A DNA stretch of 64,000 nt from PALSA-1316 sp964499365 (GTDB lineage: Bacteria; Nitrospirota; Thermodesulfovibrionia; Thermodesulfovibrionales; UBA6898), in contig CAZCKU010000009.1 in assembly GCA_964499365.1 (NCBI GenBank), positions 62,001 to 126,000 on the forward strand, written 5' to 3'. Within the stretch, counting starts at the first letter, position 1. Every line of letters starts with the position of its first letter. The notes under the pieces were generated by a model. It ran no database searches, had not been told where the DNA came from, and worked only from the letters and a program-made list of their open reading frames with translations. A program made the position numbers and the translations under genes. Positions 33,897-42,615 of this stretch are shown here, piece after piece.

Positions 33897-35854
33897 TTCA
33901 GCACCTCGTCTATCTCCGCAAGAATTTCCGCATTCGTAAAGTGATTGCCGCTGATCGCGGCGCCGGGGCAGGCAGCAACGCAGGTACCGCACCCCTGGCA
34001 GAGGACGTCGTTGACAACCGCAACCGTATTTTCTTCATCAAAGGATATCGCCTTGTACGGACAGACAGAAATGCAGACCCTGCATCCCGAGCACCGCTCG
34101 GCGTCGACCTCGGCGTTGACCGGCTGAATCTCAAGCTTTCTGCCTGCCACAAGTCCTGACAGAATATACCCGGCAGCGGCCATCCCCTGGTTCATGGTCT
34201 TCTGAATATCCATCGGAGCCTGGCACGTACCGGCCAGAAATATGCCCTTGATTTTTGACTGGCCAGCATCAAGTCGTCCATGCAGCTCCTCAAAAAAACC
34301 GAAACGGTCCTGCACGGTCTCCAGGACCGCACCGAGTTCTCCGGACCCTGCCGCCGGTATTACCGCGGGACAGAGCACCACCATGTCCGCCCTCACGTTT
34401 CCGGACTTGCCGGACAGGTCCCTGTATGCAACCATCTGCCCTGCTTCATCCTCGGCAACCGACAGGTCCTGTATATCTCCATACCTGATAAAGGTTGCCT
34501 GCGGATTTGACCGTGCATGCTTATAGAGGGTGAAATCCTCCTTGCCCGGTATGGCCAGTTCTTTAAAAAAATGATATATGGCCGTCCCCGGCAGCTTCTT
34601 CTCGATAAGATGGTTGAACTTGAAGGCATACTGGCAGCAGATGCCCGAACAGTATTCCTTGTGATTCGGATCCAGGCTTCCGACACAGTGGACGATTGCA
34701 ACGCTCGACGGAGCACTGCCGGCCGTGGTCCTGATCTCTCCGTCGGTCGGACCGTTCGACGCCATAAGCCGCTCGAATTCATTGCTGGTGTATACGTTCC
34801 CGAGCCTGCCGTAGCCCAGGTTAGGCAGTACGGTGCAGTCATAGAGATCAGAGCCGACAGCCACGATGATTGCACCGATATTTCTCTCGAATAGCTTCGG
34901 GGCCTCGTTCAGGAGAATGGCACCCTCGACCGGACAGGCCTCCTGACATTTTCTGCATTCCCCGCCCTGCAGCGCAATGCAGAGCTTCTCGTCGATAAAG
35001 GGAGCATTCGGAAGGGCTCCGGCAAAAGGAAACGAAACCGCCCTGCGCTCGTTCAGGTCATAATTGAACGCATTCTTTGCAGAAACCGGACACGGCTCGA
35101 TGCATTCCGCACAGCCAATGCAGGCCTGCAGGTCCACATAACGCGGGCGCTGGCTGATTTTGGCGACAAAGTTGCCATAGGAACCGACGACGCCGGTCAC
35201 CTCGGCCATGGTCAGCAGTTCGATATTTTCGGCATACTCACCATGGAGTACGTCACCCATGATCGGCTCAAGCATGCAGGGACCGCATTCCATACCCGGG
35301 AAAAGCTCTTCATATCTGACCGGCATCCCGCCGATCACCGGAGATTTCTCAACCAGCACGACCTTTCTTCCGGACCCGGCGATGCCGAGTGCGGCCTTAA
35401 GGCCGGCAGGCCCTGCTCCAATAACCAGGACATCCGTACAGATGTCGATCTCCTTCTTTTCAAGGGGTTCATGCAGTTGCACCCTTCTGATTGCTGAACG
35501 TATATACCGTGCCGCCTTGTCCACAGCCCTGGCGCTGTCTTCAGTGACCCAGGCGATCTGCTCGCGTGCGTTCACCATCTGCATGAGATACGGGTTCAAT
35601 CCCGCCTTCGAGAGCACCCGCATGAAAGTCGTTTCATGGTCGCGGGGAGAACAGGCCGACACGACCACCCTCTGCACCCCGTTTTCAACCAGGTCCCGCT
35701 CGAGCGCCTCCTTGCCTTCCTCGGAGCACATGAAATCCAGCGTACTGAAGTGGATGCCGGGGTACTGCTTCAGCAGCGTGTCCCTGACCTTCTCCGGATC
35801 GATCCTGTCCGATATATTCGTCCCGCACCTGCAGAAATAAACACCTGTCTTCAT
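33893..35854 (-). CDS. hdrA: HdrA-like FAD/iron-sulfur heterodisulfide reductase subunit
   Basis: A 653-residue soluble flavoprotein. The N-terminal Cys-containing HdrA region (YFCRCGTNISD) is followed by an FAD fold (VIGAGPAGLKAALG, residues 144-157) and the HdrA-specific ECGPCMLEP segment. Four cysteine groups for [4Fe-4S] clusters follow: CIGCAECIEPCP, CRKCQEACP, CSGCRVCISVCP and CQGCGTCVAACP. In methanogens HdrA bifurcates electrons from hydrogen between ferredoxin and HdrBC. Here the hydrogenase genes are present but hdrB and hdrC are not. The stop overlaps mvhD. Confidence 0.95.
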   Translation of the reverse strand: MKTGVYFCRCGTNISDRIDPEKVRDTLLKQYPGIHFSTLDFMCSEEGKEALERDLVENGVQRVVVSACSPRDHETTFMRVLSKAGLNPYLMQMVNAREQIAWVTEDSARAVDKAARYIRSAIRRVQLHEPLEKKEIDICTDVLVIGAGPAGLKAALGIAGSGRKVVLVEKSPVIGGMPVRYEELFPGMECGPCMLEPIMGDVLHGEYAENIELLTMAEVTGVVGSYGNFVAKISQRPRYVDLQACIGCAECIEPCPVSAKNAFNYDLNERRAVSFPFAGALPNAPFIDEKLCIALQGGECRKCQEACPVEGAILLNEAPKLFERNIGAIIVAVGSDLYDCTVLPNLGYGRLGNVYTSNEFERLMASNGPTDGEIRTTAGSAPSSVAIVHCVGSLDPNHKEYCSGICCQYAFKFNHLIEKKLPGTAIYHFFKELAIPGKEDFTLYKHARSNPQATFIRYGDIQDLSVAEDEAGQMVAYRDLSGKSGNVRADMVVLCPAVIPAAGSGELGAVLETVQDRFGFFEELHGRLDAGQSKIKGIFLAGTCQAPMDIQKTMNQGMAAAGYILSGLVAGRKLEIQPVNAEVDAERCSGCRVCISVCPYKAISFDEENTVAVVNDVLCQGCGTCVAACPGAAISGNHFTNAEILAEIDEVLK

Positions 35855-36351
35855 GGCATCTCCCTTGGTACATCAATCTTCAGTTCCCTGAGCAGGGCGC
35901 TGACCGCAACGGGCACCGCACGCTCAACGTCCTCCGTCAACCGTTCCCCGAACGAGGTCACATCACGGGCCTCGATCCCCCATATCCTTATCGTCGCCGG
36001 CAGATGCAGATCGAGCATTCTGCCGAGTTCCAGGGCGGTCGCAAGATTGGTGTCATGCGTGCAGACAATGTTCCGGGTACGGCAGAGTTCATCGAGACCG
36101 AACTCAGTCATCTCCCCGGGCCTGAATCTGCCGGTCACCATGGCATCGACGATACAGGCGCGGTCATAGCCGGTCATGGCGTCCATAAGCCTGATACCCC
36201 CGGCATAGACCTCCTTGATCACAATGGCCCCGCTCTCTGCCCCCGTTCCTGGCTGATTCGCCAGATACGCGCTGATCGCACGCGACACCTTGATCCCGAC
36301 ACTGTCATCAGTGAGAATGGGATTGCCCAGGCCGATAACCACGGTCTTCAC
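35851..36351 (-). CDS. Hydrogenase maturation endopeptidase
   Basis: A 166-residue nickel-dependent protease of the HycI/HyaD/FrcD type: VVIGLGNPILTDDSVGI at the N-terminus (metal-binding Asp), a second acidic site in YDRACIVDAMVTG and a conserved His in VCTHDTNL. It removes the C-terminal peptide of the [NiFe] large subunit once nickel is in place. The start is GTG at 36351. It lies 6 bases after mvhA and overlaps hdrA, so maturation is encoded with its substrate. Confidence 0.93.
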   Translation of the reverse strand: MKTVVIGLGNPILTDDSVGIKVSRAISAYLANQPGTGAESGAIVIKEVYAGGIRLMDAMTGYDRACIVDAMVTGRFRPGEMTEFGLDELCRTRNIVCTHDTNLATALELGRMLDLHLPATIRIWGIEARDVTSFGERLTEDVERAVPVAVSALLRELKIDVPREMP

Positions 36352-36357
36352 CGGCCC

Positions 36358-37842
36358 TCAGTCTCTCTGCAGCGTCCGCACGATCTGGCTGCTGCTGTCG
36401 CGTATGACCACCTGCAGCGGCATCTGCCCCGGCAGGAAGTGGGTTGCGCAGGAAAGACAGGGATCATAGAGCCGGAAGGCCATCTCGATTTTATTCAGCA
36501 TACCTTCTTCCACTATCCTGCCCTTTGAGATGAGTTTTTCAGCCGCCCGCTTTATCGACATGCTCATCGGTGCATAGTTGTTTGTTGTACCGACAATCAG
36601 GTTAACGCTGGTGAGAACTCCCCGCTCATCACTGACATAGTGATGGGTGAGTGTCCCGCGCGGTGCCTCGACCGACCCGATGCCGATCCCGGCAATCCGC
36701 TGAGGGATGTTCCTGACCTCAGGAGAGGTTATCTCGGGGTCCCGGCTGAGTTCGAGCATATGCTCTGCTGCATATAAAAGTTCTATCAGCCGCGCCCAAT
36801 GGGTTGCCAGGCGATGGTGGACCGGCTGGTATCTGCCATTGATCTTCTTTGAGCCAAACGCCTCAAACATGCGCTCAAAGTTCTCCTGGGCAAGGGGAGT
36901 TGCCATGGAATCAGAGACATTCAGCCGGGAAAGAGGCGTAGCGATGTAGACTCCGCTGTCTCTGCCATCCACAAGTCCTTTCCAGCCGACTTTTTTCAGG
37001 TAAGGGAATTTCAGGTACGTCCAGGGCTCGACCCGCTCCGCAATATGCTGCGCATAGTCGGCAGCAGGATATTTGACGAATTCCTTACCGTCAGGGTCCA
37101 CGACCCTGATCCTGCCGTCATAAAAATTGACCCGGTTCTTATCGTCCACCGTGCCCATGTAATATGTCTTATGCAGATATACATCCGAGGTGACGAGCTC
37201 AAGATATTTCTCATTTTTCAGGACAATATCATCAAAGGCCTTGAGGCTGAACAGGGCAAAATCAATATTCTTTTTTGCAACCTCTTCAATCTCTTTTCTC
37301 TCTTCTTCTGAAACCGGCTTGCTCCAGCCCCCCGGCAGTCCCCCGGCCAGATGCACCCCCCGGCCTCCGAGCATCTCGATCACGTGATGATTGCGTGCCC
37401 TGCAGTCTATGACCTGTTTCCCGATATCGAGGCCGACCTTCCGGATAACACCGAGTATATTCCTCTCCGAAGGCGGGGCGTCAGGGCCAACGATGAAATC
37501 AGGCCCGCCGAGCGCATAGAAGTGGGTCGTGTGGTCAGTCACATAAAAAGCCATATAAAGGAGTTCGCGTATTTTCTTCGCCGCGGGCGGGGGCTCGACG
37601 CCGAAGAGCATATCCAGCGCCTTTACCGAGGCCATATGATGGGCCTCAGGACAGACACCGCAGATCCGGTTGGTGATCACCGGCATATCTTCTGCCAGCC
37701 GGCCTACCGAGAACCGTTCAAAACCCCTGAGTTCAGGCACCTGAAAATAGGCATTGGAAACGTCCCCCTCATCATTGAGGAATATCTCGATCTTGCCGTG
37801 CCCCTCGAGCCGGGTGATTGGATCGATGCTGATCTTTTTCAT
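36358..37842 (-). CDS. mvhA: [NiFe]-hydrogenase large subunit, MvhA type
   Basis: A 494-residue catalytic subunit. The two Ni-binding motifs are RICGVCPEAHH (Cys61, Cys64) and the C-terminal DPCLSCATH, after which about 25 residues remain for removal by the maturation protease. Sequence style and partners (MvhG, MvhD, HdrA) place it with group 3c cytosolic hydrogenases. It oxidises H2 or, in reverse, reduces protons. The ATG overlaps the mvhG stop. Confidence 0.96.
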   Translation of the reverse strand: MKKISIDPITRLEGHGKIEIFLNDEGDVSNAYFQVPELRGFERFSVGRLAEDMPVITNRICGVCPEAHHMASVKALDMLFGVEPPPAAKKIRELLYMAFYVTDHTTHFYALGGPDFIVGPDAPPSERNILGVIRKVGLDIGKQVIDCRARNHHVIEMLGGRGVHLAGGLPGGWSKPVSEEERKEIEEVAKKNIDFALFSLKAFDDIVLKNEKYLELVTSDVYLHKTYYMGTVDDKNRVNFYDGRIRVVDPDGKEFVKYPAADYAQHIAERVEPWTYLKFPYLKKVGWKGLVDGRDSGVYIATPLSRLNVSDSMATPLAQENFERMFEAFGSKKINGRYQPVHHRLATHWARLIELLYAAEHMLELSRDPEITSPEVRNIPQRIAGIGIGSVEAPRGTLTHHYVSDERGVLTSVNLIVGTTNNYAPMSMSIKRAAEKLISKGRIVEEGMLNKIEMAFRLYDPCLSCATHFLPGQMPLQVVIRDSSSQIVRTLQRD

Positions 37843-38828
37843 GCAATTCTCCCTTTCATAATGGATCCCGGCAGACTGTATTTATAGAACATGCCGGCAT
37901 AATCAGGGATTGCATTGAGAACTGTATCAATCCTCCGGTAGATCTCCTCTTCCGCAAGGCCCTTGGTATCGCCGATATCGATAATCGAACCGAGCGCTGC
38001 CACCATCTTGGCCCCCTGGTCAAGCACTCCCTCGGGCGGCCCATAACACCCGGTACAGGGCATATTCACCTTTGGACAGAGTGCCCCGCAACCGTCCCGG
38101 GTGGCTATCCCCATACATATCAGGCCCTGTTCCAGCAGACAGGCCTCCTTTTCAGGGATTATCTCATACGTCCTGAAGAGTTTTGATATCTTCTTGTCCT
38201 TTTTTTTCCGGTCGCACTCATCACAGACAGCCGACTTTCCTGCCCCGATAACACTGCCTTTTGGCGGCAGCTGAGCTCCAGCCACCACAGCGCTCACCAC
38301 ATTCCATATCTGATGCGGCTCCGGCGGACACCCCGGTATAAAGAAATCAACATCGGTCACCTGCGCCAGTGTCCGCACCCTGTCGAAAAAGACAGGAATG
38401 CTCAGCGTTCCTTCCGGAACTTCCGTCTCCGGCTGCGGGATAATCTTTCCCGGGTTATCGATCGTGGGATTATCAAGATAGACAGACTTCATCAGATCCT
38501 CCCTGCTGTGGAGATTGGCAAGCCCCGGGATGCAGCCCTCTGCGGAACATGAGCCGAACGCAATGAGAACCTGCGATTTTCTTCTCAGGAGATGGGCCAT
38601 CTCCTCATTTTCGGCAGTCCGGATAGCACCGTTAAAAAGCGTAATGGCTATGGAGCCGTCCGGCAGCGCTTCAATCTCCTTTTTCTTGGTGTCAAGCAGA
38701 CAGGGACAGAACATGAAATCAAAGGCTGCATCCACATCAAGTATTTTTTCGTTGAGATTGACCAGCGCCACTTCGCACCCGCCGCACGACGCAGCCCAGT
38801 ACATACTCAGTTTCGGTTTATCAGCCAT
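37839..38828 (-). CDS. mvhG: [NiFe]-hydrogenase small subunit, MvhG type
   Basis: A 329-residue iron-sulfur subunit without a Tat signal, hence cytosolic. The proximal-cluster cysteines begin at Cys15/Cys18 (SCGGCEVALVN); further cluster residues are in FGSCSAEGCIPG, GCPPEPHQIW and CGALCPKVNMPCTGCYG. It passes electrons from the NiFe site to MvhD/HdrA. It is the first gene of the operon; GAGGTG precedes the ATG. A MITE-like repeat begins 52 bases upstream, in the promoter region. Confidence 0.96.
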   Translation of the reverse strand: MADKPKLSMYWAASCGGCEVALVNLNEKILDVDAAFDFMFCPCLLDTKKKEIEALPDGSIAITLFNGAIRTAENEEMAHLLRRKSQVLIAFGSCSAEGCIPGLANLHSREDLMKSVYLDNPTIDNPGKIIPQPETEVPEGTLSIPVFFDRVRTLAQVTDVDFFIPGCPPEPHQIWNVVSAVVAGAQLPPKGSVIGAGKSAVCDECDRKKKDKKISKLFRTYEIIPEKEACLLEQGLICMGIATRDGCGALCPKVNMPCTGCYGPPEGVLDQGAKMVAALGSIIDIGDTKGLAEEEIYRRIDTVLNAIPDYAGMFYKYSLPGSIMKGRIA

Positions 38829-38879
38829 TGTTTGTCACCTCATGCTTTCAATCATTAACCGGAGATCGCCGCGGACACG

Positions 38880-39047
38880 TACTAAGGTGTTCATAAGTTA
38901 TGAAGACATTAACCGGAAAATCCCTCCTATCCTCCCTTTGCCAAAGGGAGGTATCATGCCCCTCTTTGGCAAAGAGGCCTGCTTGCCGGCAGGCAGGGGT
39001 GAAGGGAGATTTTTTAATGTTTCAGCATACTTATGAACTTATTAGTA
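38880..39047. mobile_element. MITE-like palindromic element, copy 2
   Basis: A 168-bp near-copy of the element at 16373-16519, same orientation: same TACTAA...TTAGTA ends, same two internal 10-bp palindrome cores. It differs mainly by about 18 extra bases containing GCCTGC-TTGCCG-GCAGGC inside the second palindrome. The pairing ACATTAA/TTAATGT extends the outer stem. It lies in the promoter region of the mvhG operon. Confidence 0.85.
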
Positions 39048-39193
39048 TAACCATTGCCGCGAAAATAACACCATACGAGGCCTGCCCGCTGAACTCCCGG
39101 GGGTTCTCTCTTCTGACGGTGAAATCGTCATAATATCGCATATGGCAGCGATGATTGCAACATAAAAGAGCTGGCTGCGGCCGGCCATCGGAT

Positions 39194-39877
39194 TCAGACT
39201 CCCGAAGAGCGGTCTGACAGTGGTTTGACGGCATCGGGCGAATCGTACCGGGGAGAATTGATTTTCGCCGAGACCTCGTAAAGCTCCATCTCCTCCGACG
39301 GGTATGGCCTGAGCATATCGAGCAGCAGCATTTCATCCGAAAGGCCGGGGTCAAGCCAGGCATCCTCCTGCTCCTTGGATATGATCGCCGGCATGCGGTC
39401 ATGAACCGGCGCGATCAGGTCATTGGCGCTGGTCGTAATGATGGTGCAGGTGCAGATCTTCTCTCCGGCAGCCGATACCCACGCACCGTACAGGCCGGCC
39501 AAACCGAACGGTCTGGCTGATTTGAGATGTATATAGACGGGAATCTTTTTGTTTCCCCTTTTTTGCCATTCATAAAAACCGTCGGCAACAACGAGGCAGC
39601 GACGTTTTTTGAAGGCGGACCTGAAGGCCGGCTTCGTGGCAACGGTCTCCGCCCGTGCATTGATCATCCGGCTGCCGATCGATGGACCGCGGGCCCAGGA
39701 GGGCAGAAATCCCCATCTGCAGGTGACAAACTGCCTCCTGCCCTCATCGTTCAGGATAAGTATCTCCTGGCTTGGGGCAATATTGTAACGGGGGGGCAGG
39801 TCAGCGGCAGACTGCGCAACCCTGAACTCGGCCTTGAGGACTTCGAGGGGGCTGCTCCGTTCAAAACGGCCGCACAC
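39194..39877 (-). CDS. SRAP-domain protein (YedK/HMCES family)
   Basis: A 227-residue SOS-response-associated protein. The N-terminal MCGRFE gives the catalytic Cys2 that forms a covalent bond with abasic sites in single-stranded DNA. NARAE, DGFYEW and HDRMP motifs follow, all typical. It protects abasic sites during replication. It lies 18 bases downstream of an HNH nuclease gene on the same strand. The C-terminal 30 residues beyond the core are not conserved as far as I can tell. Confidence 0.95.
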   Translation of the reverse strand: MCGRFERSSPLEVLKAEFRVAQSAADLPPRYNIAPSQEILILNDEGRRQFVTCRWGFLPSWARGPSIGSRMINARAETVATKPAFRSAFKKRRCLVVADGFYEWQKRGNKKIPVYIHLKSARPFGLAGLYGAWVSAAGEKICTCTIITTSANDLIAPVHDRMPAIISKEQEDAWLDPGLSDEMLLLDMLRPYPSEEMELYEVSAKINSPRYDSPDAVKPLSDRSSGV

Positions 39878-39895
39878 GACGTCAGATCCCCGGCA

Positions 39896-40237
39896 TCACG
39901 GTTTATCAGGGTTCAGATAATCGGCAAGCAGGCCCCTGCTGTGTTCGTCCTCATGACAATAGATGCACAGGTTTTCCCAGTTGGATCCGTCAGGAGGATT
40001 GTTCCGGTGGTCGCCATCCCGGTGGTGAACGGTCAGGAGATGGCGGTCCTTTTCTTCAAACTCCCGGCCGCACTTCGCGCAGATGAGCCCGTGTATCCGG
40101 AGAGACTGCTCGCGATAGGGACTCGGAGGACCCACGGTCTTTTTCAGTTCGCGCGCAATATCAAGCGCGGACTTCCCGCTCCCCGCCGCCGGACGGAGTC
40201 TTTTTCCCGATATCGTATATTTCCTGTTATGGCTCAC
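39896..40237 (-). CDS. HNH nuclease, YajD-like
   Basis: A 113-residue protein with a compact HNH site. The zinc-binding pairs are CAKC and CIYC, the core is LLTVHHRDGDHRNNP, and SNWENLCIYCHEDEH completes it, as in YajD. I start it at a GTG (40237, VSHNRKYTI) preceded by GAGG. A longer frame to 40423 exists but its N-terminal part overlaps the upstream region of a divergent cytochrome gene and shows no family resemblance. It is probably co-transcribed with the SRAP gene. Confidence 0.8.
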   Translation of the reverse strand: MSHNRKYTISGKRLRPAAGSGKSALDIARELKKTVGPPSPYREQSLRIHGLICAKCGREFEEKDRHLLTVHHRDGDHRNNPPDGSNWENLCIYCHEDEHSRGLLADYLNPDKP

Positions 40238-40439
40238 GTGAACAGACCTCAATCGAATGCACGCATTTCGTATCGTCCTATTGTAACCATATTCACGGGA
40301 TACTGGCAAAGCAGGGTGCACCGGGAAAGGGATCACGGTCCGTGAGACACCCGGATAACCCGACGGTCCTGACAGCTCTGGACATGATCCCCCTTTCGCT
40401 GTAAAGTAAAAGCATAACCTCAATCACAAGGAGAAGACC

Positions 40440-40766
40440 ATGAAGACGTTTCGAATCGTCGTACTTGCCGTGATCACCGTCTGCCTGTCTGCTGCCTTCG
40501 CTGCCGCCGGCAGCGGAAAGGAGACCGGCGCGGGGAAGGAACTGTTCATGAAGCACTGCGCAGCATGTCACCCGGACGGGGGCAACATTATTAATGCACA
40601 GAAGACACTGCACAAAAAAGACCTGACGGCGAACAATATCAAATCAGCCAAGGATATCATCGGCAAGATGAGAAACCCCGGCGCAGGGATGTCGCAATTT
40701 GACAAGAATACCGTATCAGACAAAGAGGCAAAGGAGATTGCGGAGTATATCCTGAAGACATTCTAG
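40440..40766 (+). CDS. Small monoheme cytochrome c
   Basis: A 108-residue periplasmic cytochrome with a signal peptide (ends near AAFAAAG, about residue 22). One heme site, CAACH, lies in MKHCAACHPDGG. A Met in GAGMSQF is the likely axial ligand, placing it with the cytochrome c6/c551 class. AAGGAGAAG precedes the ATG. It stands alone between convergent and divergent neighbours. Its partner is unknown. Confidence 0.9.
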   Translation: MKTFRIVVLAVITVCLSAAFAAAGSGKETGAGKELFMKHCAACHPDGGNIINAQKTLHKKDLTANNIKSAKDIIGKMRNPGAGMSQFDKNTVSDKEAKEIAEYILKTF

Positions 40767-40943
40767 GCGACCACTGCCTTTGCATCCCGGTGCCGTGTCT
40801 CACCAGAATGAGACGCCGCCATAATACTGCTGCGGCACGGCACCGGAATATCCGTGACCGCGTCGCCTGCCTGGTGTCCGCACCGGCCGGGTGTCCTCCT
40901 CCGAACACGGCCGCGCAGGGACCGGAGGAGGAAAGACTTCTCT

Positions 40944-41840
40944 TCATGTCTTGAAATCTGCGGACGTCCCCCCTGCGGTCTTCCCGCCCGGGTGCTCAAG
41001 CTCTGCAATGACCTGGGCGCCGAGCAGAAGGATCAATGCCACGGCCTCTATGCTGAAGAGTGCCACCACGGCCGTGGCAAACGATCCGTATATCAGGTTT
41101 ACCATCGAAAGGACCGAGTAATACCAGACCAGCACCCGGCGGGTAATTTCCCAGAGGACCGTGGCGGTTATACCCCCGAGCAGCGCGTGACGAAACGTCA
41201 CCCGCGCCACCGGCATGACCAGGTAGATGGAGGTGAGCATCAGCACCTCACCGATAATTCCCAGCATATACAAGGCCACACCCGTGGCTCCCTGGAGCTG
41301 AAGACCCCAGCCGAAAACAACCAACCGGCGGCTCTCAAGGGTCTCGATGACACCGGCGATAAACGACACCAGCACGATCCCGAGCCCGAGCAAGAGGATA
41401 TACATATAGGGAATGATTGCAGAGACGAGAAAGTGGCGGCGTTTTATCCTGACGCGATGGAAGAAGATCACCGAAAAGGCGTTTTCGAGTACCGTGAAGG
41501 CTATGGAACTGAAGAACAGCATGACAAGGAAGCCGATAACCCCGACCACCCTCCGGTGCTCAAGGAAGACCCGGACCTGCTCGGTCAGGGTCGCTGCATA
41601 GCCGGGGATCACCATCTCAAGGTATGTCGAGAGGGTGGCAAAGAGACGCTCCTCCCCGATAAAATGGGACAGCACAACCAGCGCCAGGATCGACAGCGGG
41701 ACGATTGACAGCAGCGTATAATAGGCCACAGCACCCGACAGCAGCAGGCCCTGATTCCGCTTGAAGCCACGCACCACCCTCAGCAGAAAACTGAAGAAAC
41801 GGCCTGGCAGATCCTTTATGTCATACGCTTTCCGCACCAT
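40944..41840 (-). CDS. YihY/BrkB-family membrane protein
   Basis: A 298-residue inner-membrane protein with about six hydrophobic helices. The family signature appears early: LLLSGAVAYYTLLSIVPLSIL. Later segments (LLGGITATVLWEITRRVLVWYYS, YGSFATAVVALFSIEAVALILLLGAQV) also match YihY. Once called RNase BN, the family is now considered of unknown function. The start at 41840 is tentative; an in-frame ATG at 41876 gives 12 more residues. It lies 116 bases downstream of an ABC transporter gene. Confidence 0.88.
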   Translation of the reverse strand: MVRKAYDIKDLPGRFFSFLLRVVRGFKRNQGLLLSGAVAYYTLLSIVPLSILALVVLSHFIGEERLFATLSTYLEMVIPGYAATLTEQVRVFLEHRRVVGVIGFLVMLFFSSIAFTVLENAFSVIFFHRVRIKRRHFLVSAIIPYMYILLLGLGIVLVSFIAGVIETLESRRLVVFGWGLQLQGATGVALYMLGIIGEVLMLTSIYLVMPVARVTFRHALLGGITATVLWEITRRVLVWYYSVLSMVNLIYGSFATAVVALFSIEAVALILLLGAQVIAELEHPGGKTAGGTSADFKT

Positions 41841-41955
41841 AGGACACGCCGGGAGACACGCTGCATCTCTCTGCACCCTATTGTATGTCGAACATGCCGT
41901 GAAAGCAAATTGCGAGAAACAACGCTGTCGCCCGGCACATCGGATCGGCAGCGAA

Positions 41956-42615
41956 TCAGGAAGCGGTCTGCAATCCGTCTTTCAGCTGTATCATCCGGTC
42001 GGCACGGCAGGCAAGATCGTTGTTGTGTGTCACCATCACAATGGTATATCCGCTCCGGTGGAGGGACCTCAGCAGTTCAAATATTTTTTCGCTGTTTGCC
42101 GTGTCGAGGTTTCCGGTCGGTTCATCGGCGAGCACGACCTCCGGGTTATTTGCCAGGGCGCGGGCAATCGCAACGCGCTGCATCTCTCCGCCGCTCAGCT
42201 GGTTCGGAAAATGCTTTGTCCGGTGCTGAAGGCCCACCATCCCGATTAGGGCGTTGATTCGATCGGCATCCGTCTTCTCCTTGCTGAAGACCTTCGGCAG
42301 CGCAACATTGTCGAAAACCGAAAGACCCGGCATGAGGTAAAACTGCTGAAAGACAAACCCGATTTTTTTTCTCCGGACCGCATCGAGCCCTGATTCGGCC
42401 ATATGCTCAATATTCATACCGTCGAACGTCACCGTACCCTTTGTCGGCCGGTCAAGACACCCGAGGATATGCAGGAGTGATGACTTGCCTGATCCCGAAG
42501 GCCCGACGATCGAGAGGAACTCCCCCCTGCCAATATCCAGATCGATACCCCTGAGAGCATGAAGCTCCTCGGCGCCCCTGCGGTAGACCTTTTCGACGCC
42601 CCTGAGCTCGATCAT
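41956..42615 (-). CDS. ABC transporter ATPase, LolD/MacB type
   Basis: A 219-residue ATPase: Walker A GPSGSGKSSLLH, Q-loop around GFVFQQFYLMPGL, signature LSGGEMQRVAIARAL, Walker B VVLADEPTGNLD. It works with the FtsX-like permease encoded just upstream; its ATG (42615) overlaps that gene's stop as ATGA. A longer frame to 42657 would lie inside the permease gene and is rejected. Such pairs extrude peptides or lipoproteins or act in envelope signalling. Confidence 0.92.
   Translation of the reverse strand: MIELRGVEKVYRRGAEELHALRGIDLDIGRGEFLSIVGPSGSGKSSLLHILGCLDRPTKGTVTFDGMNIEHMAESGLDAVRRKKIGFVFQQFYLMPGLSVFDNVALPKVFSKEKTDADRINALIGMVGLQHRTKHFPNQLSGGEMQRVAIARALANNPEVVLADEPTGNLDTANSEKIFELLRSLHRSGYTIVMVTHNNDLACRADRMIQLKDGLQTAS

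Noticed and set aside
33897..33992. 32-residue N-terminal extension of mvhD
   Set aside because: It lies inside hdrA; the ATG at 33896 overlaps the hdrA stop and starts the normal MvhD sequence.
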